A DNA stretch of 64,000 nucleotides, taken from contig NZ_BOMM01000060.1 of assembly GCF_016862195.1 (NCBI RefSeq), positions 62,001 to 126,000 of the forward strand, given 5' to 3'. Position numbers and translations under genes: made by a program. This document shows, in pieces, positions 1 to 7,764 of this stretch; within the stretch, counting starts at the first letter, position 1, and every line of letters starts with the position of its first letter. Source of the DNA: Paractinoplanes ferrugineus. Lineage in GTDB: Bacteria; Actinomycetota; Actinomycetes; Mycobacteriales; Micromonosporaceae. A model generated the notes under the pieces. The model was not told where the DNA came from. It was given only the letters and a program-made list of their open reading frames with translations, and did not search any database.

Positions 1-1236
1 TCCGAACAGGCGCCGTGGAGTGCCGATTACCACGCGAACATCAATGTCCAGATGAACTACTGGCCGGCCGGCCCGGCCAACCTCGGCGAGACCGCTCAGC
101 CCCTGCACGCGTTCGTCGAATCGCTCCGGCAACCGGGGGCCGTCACCGCGAAGGAAATGTTCGGCGGGCCGGGCTGGGTGGTGCACAGCGAGACGAATCC
201 GTTCGGTTTCACCGGGGTGCACGACTGGGCGACCTCGTTCTGGTTCCCGGAGGCGGCGGCCTGGCTGGTGCACCATCTCTACGACCATTACCGGTTCACG
301 CTGGACCGGCGGTTCCTGGCCGAACGCGCCTATCCGGCCATGCGGGAGGTGGCCCGGTTCTGGCTGGCCGAACTGGTCGCCGGGCCCGACGGCACGCTTG
401 TCGTCTCGCCGAGCTACTCCCCCGAGCACGGCGATTTCACGGCCGGCGCCGCGATGTCGCAGCAGATCGTGCACGACCTCTTCACGAATGTTCTGGAGGC
501 GGCCGCGATCGTCGGGGACGACGCCACCGAGGTGAGCGCCGCGCGGGACCGGCTGGACCCCGGCACCCGGATCGGGTCGTGGGGACAATTGCAGGAATGG
601 AAAGGTGACTGGGACGACCCGACCGACGAGCACCGGCACGTCTCGCATCTGTTCGCCCTGCATCCGGGCCGGCAGATCACCCCGTTCACGACGCCCGCAC
701 TCTCGCACGCGGCGAAGACGACCCTGCGGGCGCGCGGCGACGGCGGCACCGGCTGGAGCAAGGCCTGGAAAATCAATTTCTGGGCGCGCCTGCTCGACGG
801 GGACCACGCGCATCTGATGCTGAGCGAGCAATTGCGGAACAGTACGCTCGCCAATCTCTGGGACACTCATCCGCCGTTCCAGATCGACGGCAATCTGGGC
901 GCCACGGCCGGCATCGTCGAGATGCTGCTCCAGTCGCACGGCGGCGAGGTGCACGTGCTGCCGGCACTGCCGGCGGTCTGGCCGGCGGGTGCGGTGACGG
1001 GTCTGCGGGCGCGCGGCGATCTGACGGTCGACATCGCCTGGTCGGCCGGGGCGGCGCGGGAGATCGCGGTGACGGCCGGGCAGGGCGGCCGGGTCGGCGT
1101 GCGGTCGGCCGCGTTGGTGTCCGGCTTCCGCCTGGTGGAGGCGGGTTCGGACGGTACGGTCCAGGCCCGGCACCAGGATGATCGAGTAACCTTCGAGGCC
1201 CGTCCGGGGGTCCGTTACCGGCTTACCCCGGCATAG
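1..1236 (+). CDS. GH95-type alpha-L-fucosidase, C-terminal part (5' end off the window)
   Basis: The frame is open from base 1, so this is the 3' part of a longer gene (411 codons visible; GH95 proteins are usually 750-1000 residues). Family hallmarks run in order: a DYHANINVQMNYW segment at the very start, carrying the paired Asn residues the family uses near its catalytic base, then GVHDWATSFWFPEAAAW, an SPSYSPEHG segment, DEHRHVSHLFALHPG, GTGWSKAWKINFWARLL and PPFQIDGNLGATAGI. A beta-sandwich C-terminal region ends in RYRLTPA. Family knowledge: GH95 enzymes are inverting hydrolases that release terminal alpha-linked L-fucose or L-galactose from glycans. Secretion cannot be judged because the N-terminus is missing. 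It is convergent with the lipoprotein gene across a hairpin. Confidence 0.9.
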   Translation, partial: SEQAPWSADYHANINVQMNYWPAGPANLGETAQPLHAFVESLRQPGAVTAKEMFGGPGWVVHSETNPFGFTGVHDWATSFWFPEAAAWLVHHLYDHYRFTLDRRFLAERAYPAMREVARFWLAELVAGPDGTLVVSPSYSPEHGDFTAGAAMSQQIVHDLFTNVLEAAAIVGDDATEVSAARDRLDPGTRIGSWGQLQEWKGDWDDPTDEHRHVSHLFALHPGRQITPFTTPALSHAAKTTLRARGDGGTGWSKAWKINFWARLLDGDHAHLMLSEQLRNSTLANLWDTHPPFQIDGNLGATAGIVEMLLQSHGGEVHVLPALPAVWPAGAVTGLRARGDLTVDIAWSAGAAREIAVTAGQGGRVGVRSAALVSGFRLVEAGSDGTVQARHQDDRVTFEARPGVRYRLTPA

Positions 1237-1284
1237 CGGCACCCGGCCGCATCGACCCGACGAGGTGGCCGGGAGCGCTGCCGC

Positions 1285-1320
1285 CCGCCCTGCCCCGGCA
1301 CTTCGACCCGGGCAGGGCGG
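1285..1320. terminator. Hairpin between convergent genes, probable two-way terminator
   Basis: A perfect 11-bp inverted repeat (1285-1295 with 1310-1320, arms CCGCCCTGCCC/GGGCAGGGCGG) encloses a 14-nt loop. It sits between the fucosidase stop at 1236 and the lipoprotein stop at 1330. No clear U-run follows on either strand, which is common for actinomycete terminators. Confidence 0.6.
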
Positions 1321-1329
1321 AGCCGCAGC

Positions 1330-1812
1330 TCAGCAGTTCGGCGGGTGGACCTCGGCCTTCTCGTTCCAGATCGGCTGGGGAGCGTATTTCTTGGGCGCCC
1401 CGCCGGCCAGGTCACCCTGGGGGATGTGCACGCCGTACCGGAAATTGGTCCACACGTCGAGCGAGATCGGCCAGGTGAGCGACCCCATCGGGGTGATCTC
1501 CTCGAACCCGGTGGGCACCTGGCCGACAGTGACGGTGGGTGTTGCGGTCGTGGGTTCGAGTTGGCGGACCGACCACAGGATGTGACGGCCCGACCCGGAC
1601 CCGGACGGGTTGGGAACAACGGTGTCGGCGACCTCGAGCCGGCGCAGAAAGCTCTGCGCCCCGCACTGGCCGCCTATGGACAGCACCATTCTGTTGTCGA
1701 CCAGCTGGACGGTCAGCCATGGGTCGACTTTCTCTTTGCTCTGACAGGCGACTGTGGACAGTCCACCCGTCAGCAGCATCAGGAACGCCAGCCCCCGGCG
1801 CAGATGCGACAT
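1330..1812 (-). CDS. Putative secreted lipoprotein, unknown function
   Basis: 160 residues. The N-terminus has charged residues (HLRR), a hydrophobic stretch and a lipobox-like TVAC with Cys23, so it is probably a membrane-anchored lipoprotein; Thr at the -3 position is slightly atypical. The mature part has no domain I recognise; it looks beta-rich, with conserved-looking Trp residues and a Cys near the C-terminus (HPPNC). It starts 16 bp after the stop of the flavin monooxygenase gene and lies on the same strand. It therefore looks like the third gene of an operon that begins with the GEDGGGSH-repeat protein. Confidence 0.75.
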   Translation of the reverse strand: MSHLRRGLAFLMLLTGGLSTVACQSKEKVDPWLTVQLVDNRMVLSIGGQCGAQSFLRRLEVADTVVPNPSGSGSGRHILWSVRQLEPTTATPTVTVGQVPTGFEEITPMGSLTWPISLDVWTNFRYGVHIPQGDLAGGAPKKYAPQPIWNEKAEVHPPNC

Positions 1813-1828
1813 ATCGCCACGCTAGCAG

Positions 1829-3283
1829 TCATCGAGTCGTTTCGTTTCGGACCGTTATGGCCGTGTAATCGCCGTCATAGAGGTGTGATGTACGCCGACG
1901 ATATTCTCCGGCCATACCCGGCCAGTTCGTGACAATCCGCCCGGCTGCTGTCCGGTACCAACTCTGGCAACCCGTCCACACACTGCTCGCGAGACGGCGC
2001 TGCATCTCACCGTCGTAGGTGGCCGCGCGCTCACGGCGTACCTCGATCGGGGCCCGTTTCTTGTCGACCAGGGCCACCAATCGAGCGACGTAACGCGCTT
2101 GGGCCTCGTGGAAGTAGAGCACCGAGGTGCTGCCGGTATTCGTGTTCGGACCGTAGATCATGAACAGGTTGGGAAACCCCGGCACGGTCACTCCGAGGTA
2201 CGCGTACGCCCCGTCCCGCCACTCATCGTCAAGGGTGTGGCCGTCACGCCCCGTGATCCGGATGGGGGCCAGGAACTCCGTGGCGGCGAACCCGGTCGCG
2301 TACACCAGCAGATCGCAACCATGCACCGCGCCGTCCGCCGTCCGGACGCCCTCCGGGACCACCTCGACGATCTTCTCGGTGACCAGCGAGACGTCCGCCC
2401 GGGCGAGCGCCGGCAGCCAGCTGCTGGTGTACAGCACCCGCTTGCACCCCATCGGCTCGTCCGGGGTCACCCGCGCCCGCAGCGCCCGATCGCGCACCTG
2501 CCAGCGGCGCTGCAGGCCGGAGACGCCACGCAGGAACGCCCCGGCGGGCCGGTTGCCGGTGATGGCGAGACCGGTGACGATCGTCATCCCCCAGGTGCCG
2601 GCGCGCGCCAGGCGCATCAGGTGCGGCATCTTCCGGTACGCGGTGGTCCGCGCGCGGCCGTAACGCCTGTCGGGTTTGGGCAGGGTCCACGGCGCGCTCC
2701 GCTGGAAGACGGTGACGTGCGCGGCCCGGCCGGCGATCGCCGGGACCAACTGGATCGCGCTGGCGCCGGTGCCGACGACCGCTACCCGCTTGCCCTCGAC
2801 CTCGACGCCCGGATCCCATCGCGCCGTGTGCACCGCCCGGCCGGCGAACCGGTCCGCGCCGGGAAGAGCCGGCGTGGCCGGGCGGCTGAGCTGCCCGACC
2901 GCCGGGATCAGGATGTCGGCCTCGATCAGCTCGCCGCCGGTCGTGGTGAGGTGCCACCGGCCGTCCCAGCGCGCCTCGGCGACCTCGGTGCCGAAGCGCA
3001 CCCGCTCGGTCACCCCGAACCGGTCGGCGACGTCACGGGCGTAGGCCAGGATCTCCTCGTGCCGCGGAAACCGCCGCGACCAGCCCGGATTCGGGGCGAA
3101 CGAGTACGAGTAGAGCGGTGCCGGCACGTCGCAGGCGCACCCCGGGTAGGAGTTGTCCCGCCACACGCCGCCGACCCGATCCCCCTTCTCCAGCAGGACG
3201 ACGTCGTCGAGCCCTCGCCTCAGGAGCTCGACGGCCGCCGCGATCCCGCCGAAACCGGCGCCGATGATCACGACCCGGCTCAT
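1829..3283 (-). CDS. Flavin-containing (Baeyer-Villiger type) monooxygenase
   Basis: 484 residues. A first dinucleotide-binding motif GAGFGG (residues 8-13) binds FAD. The BVMO-type fingerprint F-x-G-x-x-x-H-x-x-x-W-D is complete at residues 146-157 (FAGRAVHTARWD). A second nucleotide motif GTGASA (171-176) is expected to bind NADPH. Family knowledge: such enzymes insert one oxygen from O2 into ketones or oxidise N/S atoms. The ATG at 3283 directly abuts the TAG stop of the repeat-peptide gene (TAGATG, zero spacing), and its ribosome site (GGAAG) lies inside that gene, so translation is probably coupled. The substrate is unknown; modification of the upstream peptide is possible but is inference only. 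Confidence 0.9.
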   Translation of the reverse strand: MSRVVIIGAGFGGIAAAVELLRRGLDDVVLLEKGDRVGGVWRDNSYPGCACDVPAPLYSYSFAPNPGWSRRFPRHEEILAYARDVADRFGVTERVRFGTEVAEARWDGRWHLTTTGGELIEADILIPAVGQLSRPATPALPGADRFAGRAVHTARWDPGVEVEGKRVAVVGTGASAIQLVPAIAGRAAHVTVFQRSAPWTLPKPDRRYGRARTTAYRKMPHLMRLARAGTWGMTIVTGLAITGNRPAGAFLRGVSGLQRRWQVRDRALRARVTPDEPMGCKRVLYTSSWLPALARADVSLVTEKIVEVVPEGVRTADGAVHGCDLLVYATGFAATEFLAPIRITGRDGHTLDDEWRDGAYAYLGVTVPGFPNLFMIYGPNTNTGSTSVLYFHEAQARYVARLVALVDKKRAPIEVRRERAATYDGEMQRRLASSVWTGCQSWYRTAAGRIVTNWPGMAGEYRRRTSHLYDGDYTAITVRNETTR

Positions 3284-3655
3284 CTAGGTGGGGCTTCCAC
3301 CCGATCGGCGTACGGCCGCGGCCCGGTCCGCCGGCGGCGAGTGGCTGCCACCGCCGTCCTCACCGGTGCCCCGGTCCTTTGCGCCACCGTCCTTCGAGGG
3401 TGGTGTGTGGCTGCCGCCGCCGTCCTCGCCGGTGCCGGTCTCCGCCGGGCCGCCGTCCGCCGGGCCGTCCTCGGCCGGCGGCGAATGACTGCCGCCGCCG
3501 TCCTCACCCTCGCCGTGCTCGGCCCGGGGGCCGCGGGGCAGGAACAGATCGAGCGGTGCGACCGTCTCCGCCGTCGCGGCGTCGGCCCTCAGGGCCGCGA
3601 TCACCAGATCGAAACTGATAAATTCGGGCGCAATGGTGGCGCGGGGTTGGCTCAT
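3284..3655 (-). CDS. Small protein with three GEDGGGSH(S/T)PP repeats; candidate peptide precursor
   Basis: 123 residues from ATG 3655, chosen because a good GAGGGG ribosome site sits 7 nt upstream; a longer in-frame start at 3802 would run into the divergent gene. Residues 1-47 are leader-like (MSQPRATIAPEF..., a segment with FDLVIAALRADA, then PLDLFLPRGPR). Residues 48-123 are Gly/Asp/Glu/Pro-rich and carry three near-identical units GEDGGGSH(S/T)PP at 50-60, 76-86 and 98-108, separated by acidic Gly-rich spacers. There is no Cys, no Trp, no signal peptide and no membrane segment. Units differ at synonymous codon positions, which argues the protein sequence is what is kept. It heads an operon with the flavin monooxygenase and lipoprotein. 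I do not recognise a family; multi-core RiPP precursor, metal-binding protein or disordered protein are all possible. Confidence 0.7.
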   Translation of the reverse strand: MSQPRATIAPEFISFDLVIAALRADAATAETVAPLDLFLPRGPRAEHGEGEDGGGSHSPPAEDGPADGGPAETGTGEDGGGSHTPPSKDGGAKDRGTGEDGGGSHSPPADRAAAVRRSGGSPT

Positions 3656-3702
3656 CGGCGTCCCCTCATCAGCGGATTGTTGGGCCCGAAAGTAGCAGCC
3701 TG

Positions 3703-3717
3703 TTGGCAGTGTGCCAA
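3703..3717. promoter_or_regulatory. Perfect palindrome in the divergent promoter region
   Basis: TTGGCA-GTG-TGCCAA forms a perfect 6-bp inverted repeat with a 3-bp centre. It lies between the repeat-peptide start (3655, minus strand) and the pentapeptide-repeat start (3801, plus strand). Position and symmetry suggest a repressor or activator site serving one or both directions. No regulator gene lies next to it. Confidence 0.45.
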
Positions 3718-3800
3718 TAGCGTTCGGCGACTGTCCTGAAGCCGACCCGGGTAGCCTCTGCGTTCGGCCAAGGTGCGCACCCCGGCCGGAGAGGAACACC

Positions 3801-4445
3801 ATGCCGGACCTCGAGTCGCTCCCCTACGCCCGACACCTGCGGCCGTTCGACGGCGAGCTGGGCTACGACGGCGACCACCACGAGGTCCACCTCGACGGGG
3901 CCGAGTTCGACGAGACCCGGGCGCCCGGCTCGCGCTTCGCGGAGAGCGCGATGACCGGCCTGACCTTCACCGGCGGCACCTTCGATCACGTACGCCTGGA
4001 CGACGTGTGGATCTCCCGCTGCCGCTGGATCGGCGGCGACTGGTCGGATTCCCAGCTGCTCGGCGTCCACCTCCAGGACAGCGCCATGGCCGGCGTCCAG
4101 GCCTACCGCGGCTACTGGCGCCGGGTGCAGCTGCGAAGCTGCAAACTCGACAGCCTCAACCTGCGCGGCGCCAAACTGCAGGACGTCGAGTTCCGCGACT
4201 GCGACCTCACCGAGGTCGACTTCACCGACGCCACCCTGATCAACGTCACCTTCCCGGGCTCAGCCCTGCGCCGCGCACGCTTCACCAAGGCCACCCCGAA
4301 GAAGCTGGACTTCCGCGGCGCCCGCGAACTCGACGTGGCCCAGGGCTGGGAGTCCCTGCGCGGCGCCACGATCGGCTCCCAGCAGCTGGCCGAGATCGCC
4401 CCGTCCCTCGCCCACGTCCTCGGCATAGTCGTCACCGACCGCTGA
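3801..4445 (+). CDS. Pentapeptide-repeat protein
   Basis: 214 residues from ATG 3801, preceded by GGAGAGGAA. Degenerate A(D/N)LXX-type repeats run through most of the chain, for example LDGAEF, LTFTGGTF, LNLRGAKLQDVEFRDCDLTEVDFTDATLINVTF, which is split by a less regular stretch around residues 95-110. The family folds as a right-handed square beta-helix. The C-terminus (GWESLRGATIGSQQLAEIAPSLAHVLGI) is the usual non-repeat cap. Some members (Qnr, MfpA, McbG) shield DNA gyrase; most have no known role. It is divergent from the repeat-peptide operon. Confidence 0.9.
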   Translation: MPDLESLPYARHLRPFDGELGYDGDHHEVHLDGAEFDETRAPGSRFAESAMTGLTFTGGTFDHVRLDDVWISRCRWIGGDWSDSQLLGVHLQDSAMAGVQAYRGYWRRVQLRSCKLDSLNLRGAKLQDVEFRDCDLTEVDFTDATLINVTFPGSALRRARFTKATPKKLDFRGARELDVAQGWESLRGATIGSQQLAEIAPSLAHVLGIVVTDR

Positions 4446-4480
4446 TCTCCCGGATCCTTTCCGAGAAAGTCGGACGGACT

Positions 4481-5269
4481 CTACGATCCGGCAGCGCCCG
4501 CAGGCCGGGCTTCGAGCAGGAGGCGGATGCACGTCTGGGGGTCGTCGGCGAACGGGAGGTGGCCGCAACCGGGGAGGCGAACGTGGCGCGCGCCGGGAAG
4601 CAGGGTGCGGGCGCGGGCGGCCTGGACATAGGGCAGGACCAGGTCGCGGGTGCCCCACGCGATGGTGATCGGGACGTCGGGGACCGGGGTGGGCAGGCGC
4701 CATCGGCCCAGGTGGCGGCGGGCGGCGGGGAAGCCGGGGGCGGCGAGCAGGGCGTGGGCGTCGGCCAGGCATTCGGCGGGGGGCAGGGCGCCGGGATGGC
4801 CGAAGAAGACGCCGCACAGGGCTACCCGGCCGGCTCGGGTGGCGAGGAGGCGGGGCAGTAGCGGCTTGACGGCGGCGCCGCCGGTTCGGGCGCTGCCCAC
4901 GACGGCTCGGCTCCAGACCGCGCCGGCCGGACCGGCGAAGCCGACCGGGGAGAACGCGACGACCGAGCGGGCCCGGCCACGGCGGGCCAGTTCGAGGGCG
5001 ACGCCACCGCCCAGGGAGGATCCACCGAGGACGGGGTGGGTGATTGCGGCCGAGTCCAGGAACGCCTCGACCCGGTCGGCCAGGTGCGGCACCGATCCGG
5101 GTACGCCGTCCCACCGGGTGCCGCCGAAGCCGGGCAGGTCCGGCGCGATCACCTCGTGCCGTTCGGCGAGGGCGTCGAGCACCGGTTTCCACACCTGCCA
5201 GCGGCTGCCGATGCCGTGGATCAGCACGATCGGACTGCCACTTCCCTGACGGTGATGATGCACGGCCAC
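4481..5269 (-). CDS. Alpha/beta-fold hydrolase
   Basis: 262 residues. HGIGSRW near residue 18 is the oxyanion-hole HG motif. The nucleophile elbow GSSLG places Ser85; WGTRD supplies the likely acid, and GCGHLPFADDP the catalytic His. This is a full-length typical hydrolase, probably an esterase or C-C/lipid hydrolase; the substrate cannot be read from the sequence. It is divergent from the GMC oxidoreductase, with an inverted repeat between them. Confidence 0.88.
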   Translation of the reverse strand: MAVHHHRQGSGSPIVLIHGIGSRWQVWKPVLDALAERHEVIAPDLPGFGGTRWDGVPGSVPHLADRVEAFLDSAAITHPVLGGSSLGGGVALELARRGRARSVVAFSPVGFAGPAGAVWSRAVVGSARTGGAAVKPLLPRLLATRAGRVALCGVFFGHPGALPPAECLADAHALLAAPGFPAARRHLGRWRLPTPVPDVPITIAWGTRDLVLPYVQAARARTLLPGARHVRLPGCGHLPFADDPQTCIRLLLEARPAGAAGS

Positions 5270-5280
5270 GCTCCGCTTAT

Positions 5281-5305
5281 TGACATCATGCCAACAACGA
5301 TGTCA
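5281..5305. promoter_or_regulatory. Inverted repeat between divergent hydrolase and GMC oxidase genes
   Basis: TGACATC (5281-5287) and GATGTCA (5299-5305) form a perfect 7-bp inverted repeat with an 11-bp spacer. It begins 12 bp upstream of the hydrolase start. It spans two of the in-frame ATG codons (5288, 5300) that could otherwise start the GMC gene, so if it is an operator the ATG at 5315 is the better start. A TTGACA hexamer at 5280-5285 overlaps it. Confidence 0.4.
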
Positions 5306-5314
5306 CCGTACGCC

Positions 5315-6961
5315 ATGCCGCACGATTTTGACGTCGTGATCATCGGGTCGGGTTTCGGGGGAAGCGTGAGCGCGCTCCGGCTGACCGAGAAGGGTTACCG
5401 GGTCGCGGTGCTGGAGGCGGGCCGCCGCTTCACCGACGACGAGTTCGCCGAGACGTCGTGGCGTCTGCGGCGGTATGTGTTCGCGCCGGCGCTCGGCTGC
5501 TACGGCATCCTGCGCCTGACCCTGCTGCGGCACGCCATGATCATGTCCGGTGCGGGGGTCGGCGGCGGTTCCCTCGGCTACGCCAACACGCTCTACGAGC
5601 CGCCCGACGCGTTCTTCGCCGATCCCCAGTGGGCCGCGATCACCGACTGGAAGGCCGAGCTCGCCCCCGCCTACGACCAGGCCAAACGCATGCTGGGGGT
5701 GACCGAGAACCCGGTCGAGACGGCTTCCGACCGGGCGTTGCGCTCGGTGGCCCAGGACCTCGGCGTCGAGCACACCTATCGGCGTACGCCGGTGGGAGTG
5801 TTGTTCGAGGGCAAGGGGACCGTGCCCGATCCGTTCTTCGGGGGTGCCGGCCCGCAACGGCGCTCGTGCACGCTCTGCGGGGCCTGCATGACCGGGTGCC
5901 GCGTCGGGGCCAAGAACACCCTGGTCAAGAACTACCTCTACCTCGCCGAGCAAGCCGGTGCCGTGGTCAAGCCGCTCACCACGGTCACCGATGTGTTTTC
6001 GCGGTCCGGTGGGGGCTTCTCCGTGCGTACCCGCAAGACCGGCGGGATCGCCAAGGGTGAGTTGACCGCCGGGCAGGTCGTTTTCGCCGCCGGTGCCGTC
6101 GGCACCCAGCGGTTGCTGCACCGGCTGCGCGACCGCGGCCGGCTGCCGGACCTCTCGCCGCGGCTCGGTGAGCTGTCGCGGACCAACTCCGAGTCCATCC
6201 TGGGGGCGCGCACCCGGCGGCGCGACGCCGACTACAGCCGCGGCGTCGCGATCACCTCGTCGATCCACCCCGATCCGGCCACCCACATCGAGCCGGTGCG
6301 CTACGGACCGGGCAGCAACCTGCTCGCCCTGCTCTCCACGGTGCTCATCGACGACACCGGCGGCCGGTCGCGCCTGCTCGCCGGCCTCCGCCGGCTCGTC
6401 AAGGACCGCAAGGACCTGCGCCTGCTCGCCTCGCCGCGCCGCTGGTCGCAGCAGACCATCGTGCTCCTCGGCATGCAGCCGCTCGACAACTCGATCACCC
6501 TTTTCCGCAAGCGCGGCCGGCTACGCAGCCGGCCCGGCGTCGGGCAGCCCAACCCGCAGTGGGTGCCGGCGGCGCACGACGTGGCCCGGCGGGTGGCCGA
6601 GAAGATCGACGGGGTTCCGCTGGGCGCGGTCACCGAACTCGTCGGCCGCCCGGTCACCGGCCACTTCATCGGTGGTTGCGCGATCGGTGAAGATCCGGCG
6701 CACGGGGTCATAGATCCCTACCACCGGGTGTACGGGCATCCCGGCCTGCACGTGATCGACGGCTCGGCGGTGGCCGCCAACCTGGGCGTCAACCCGTCCC
6801 TGACGATCACCGCGCTGGCCGAGCGGGCCGTGTCGAAGTGGCCGAACGCGGGCGACGAGGACCCGCGCCCGGCCCCCGGCTCGGCCTACCGCCCGGTCGC
6901 CGCCGTCCCGCCCCGCCACCCGGCGGTCCCCGCCACGGCACCGGGGGCGCTACGCCTTTAA
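5315..6961 (+). CDS. GMC oxidoreductase, cholesterol oxidase (ChoD)-like
   Basis: 548 residues from ATG 5315; ATGs at 5300 and 5288 are also in frame, and none has a clear ribosome site. The FAD-binding motif GSGFGGSVSALRL is at the start, followed by MIMSGAGVGGGSLGYANT. A cysteine cluster CTLCGACMTGC (C185, C188, C191, C195) followed by RVGAKNTLVKNYL matches the ChoD-type branch of GMC enzymes. The C-terminal GMC signature is present (GHFIGGCAIG, then NPSLTITALAERA). The family oxidises alcohols, often sterols, with FAD. There is no signal peptide. The Pro-rich tail after residue 510 is not part of the fold. Confidence 0.88.
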   Translation: MPHDFDVVIIGSGFGGSVSALRLTEKGYRVAVLEAGRRFTDDEFAETSWRLRRYVFAPALGCYGILRLTLLRHAMIMSGAGVGGGSLGYANTLYEPPDAFFADPQWAAITDWKAELAPAYDQAKRMLGVTENPVETASDRALRSVAQDLGVEHTYRRTPVGVLFEGKGTVPDPFFGGAGPQRRSCTLCGACMTGCRVGAKNTLVKNYLYLAEQAGAVVKPLTTVTDVFSRSGGGFSVRTRKTGGIAKGELTAGQVVFAAGAVGTQRLLHRLRDRGRLPDLSPRLGELSRTNSESILGARTRRRDADYSRGVAITSSIHPDPATHIEPVRYGPGSNLLALLSTVLIDDTGGRSRLLAGLRRLVKDRKDLRLLASPRRWSQQTIVLLGMQPLDNSITLFRKRGRLRSRPGVGQPNPQWVPAAHDVARRVAEKIDGVPLGAVTELVGRPVTGHFIGGCAIGEDPAHGVIDPYHRVYGHPGLHVIDGSAVAANLGVNPSLTITALAERAVSKWPNAGDEDPRPAPGSAYRPVAAVPPRHPAVPATAPGALRL

Positions 6962-6981
6962 TTCGGTGTCGTCCGGCCGGG

Positions 6982-7764
6982 GTGGCCCGGTATGAAGGAG
7001 CGGTGCTACCCGGCGGCAACACCACAGGCGCGGTCCGGATCGACGACGTGGTCCACAAACGGGCCTCGCCGTGGACACCCACCGTGCATGCCCTGCTGCG
7101 GCATCTCGAGCAGGCCGGGTTCGACGGTGCCCCCCGGGCCCTCGGCTTCGACGGCGAGGGCCGCGAGATGCTGACCTACCTGCCCGGCGACGTGGTCGGG
7201 GGCCGCGTGCCGTGGCCGGCCTGGGCCTTCGACGACGGCACGCTGACCCAGGTCGGGCAGTGGCTGCGCGGCCTGCACGACCTGACCGCCGACTTCCGGC
7301 CGCCGCCGGGTGAGTGCTGGTTCGCCGGCGGCGAGATGCGGCCCGGCCTGATCGTCGGCCACCAGGACGCCGCGCCCTACAACGCCGTCATGGACGGTGC
7401 GCGGCTGGCCGGCTTCTTCGACTGGGACACCGCCGGCCCGTCGACGCGCGAGGTCGACCTGGCCTTCACGGCACTGTCCTGGGTGCCGCTCTATCCGTCC
7501 GGCGCCGCCGCGCACCTGGGATTCGGCAACCCCGGCGACCGCTCGCGCCGCCTGCGTCTGCTGCTCGACGCGTACGGCTACGAAGGTGACCGGCGCGCGT
7601 TCAAGGACGTGCTCGTCGCCCGCGCCACCAGGCAGGCCGCCGTGCTGCGCCGGATGGCCGACGCCGGTGACCCGGCCGCCGTCGCCCTGGCACCGGTCGC
7701 GGCCAACCTGGAACAGGCCGCGACCGAGGTGCGGGCCCTGCCCGACGACTTCTTCCGCGGTTAG
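6982..7764 (+). CDS. Aminoglycoside-phosphotransferase-fold kinase
   Basis: About 260 residues. GTG 6982 is chosen; GTG 7003 is also in frame with a strong GAAGGAG, but only 2 nt away. The catalytic loop GHQDAAPYN gives the HxDxxxxN pattern, and FFDWDTAG supplies the metal-binding Asp, as in APH/choline-kinase-fold enzymes. The N-lobe (LPGGNTTGAVRIDDVVHKR) is short. The family phosphorylates small hydroxylated molecules such as aminoglycosides, sugars or choline; the substrate is unknown. Its stop abuts the stop of the convergent glycosidase gene (7764/7765). Confidence 0.82.
   Translation: MARYEGAVLPGGNTTGAVRIDDVVHKRASPWTPTVHALLRHLEQAGFDGAPRALGFDGEGREMLTYLPGDVVGGRVPWPAWAFDDGTLTQVGQWLRGLHDLTADFRPPPGECWFAGGEMRPGLIVGHQDAAPYNAVMDGARLAGFFDWDTAGPSTREVDLAFTALSWVPLYPSGAAAHLGFGNPGDRSRRLRLLLDAYGYEGDRRAFKDVLVARATRQAAVLRRMADAGDPAAVALAPVAANLEQAATEVRALPDDFFRG

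Noticed and set aside
2099..3739. Long plus-strand frame of about 546 codons
   Set aside because: It is antisense to the monooxygenase and repeat-peptide genes, which have clear motifs; its product is Arg/Gly/Pro-rich with no domain.
3656..3802. Upstream extension of the repeat-peptide gene to ATG 3802
   Set aside because: It would overlap the divergent gene start and the palindrome, and the ribosome site fits ATG 3655.
5036..5314. Upstream extension of the GMC oxidase frame
   Set aside because: It is antisense to the alpha/beta hydrolase gene and adds nothing family-like before the FAD motif.
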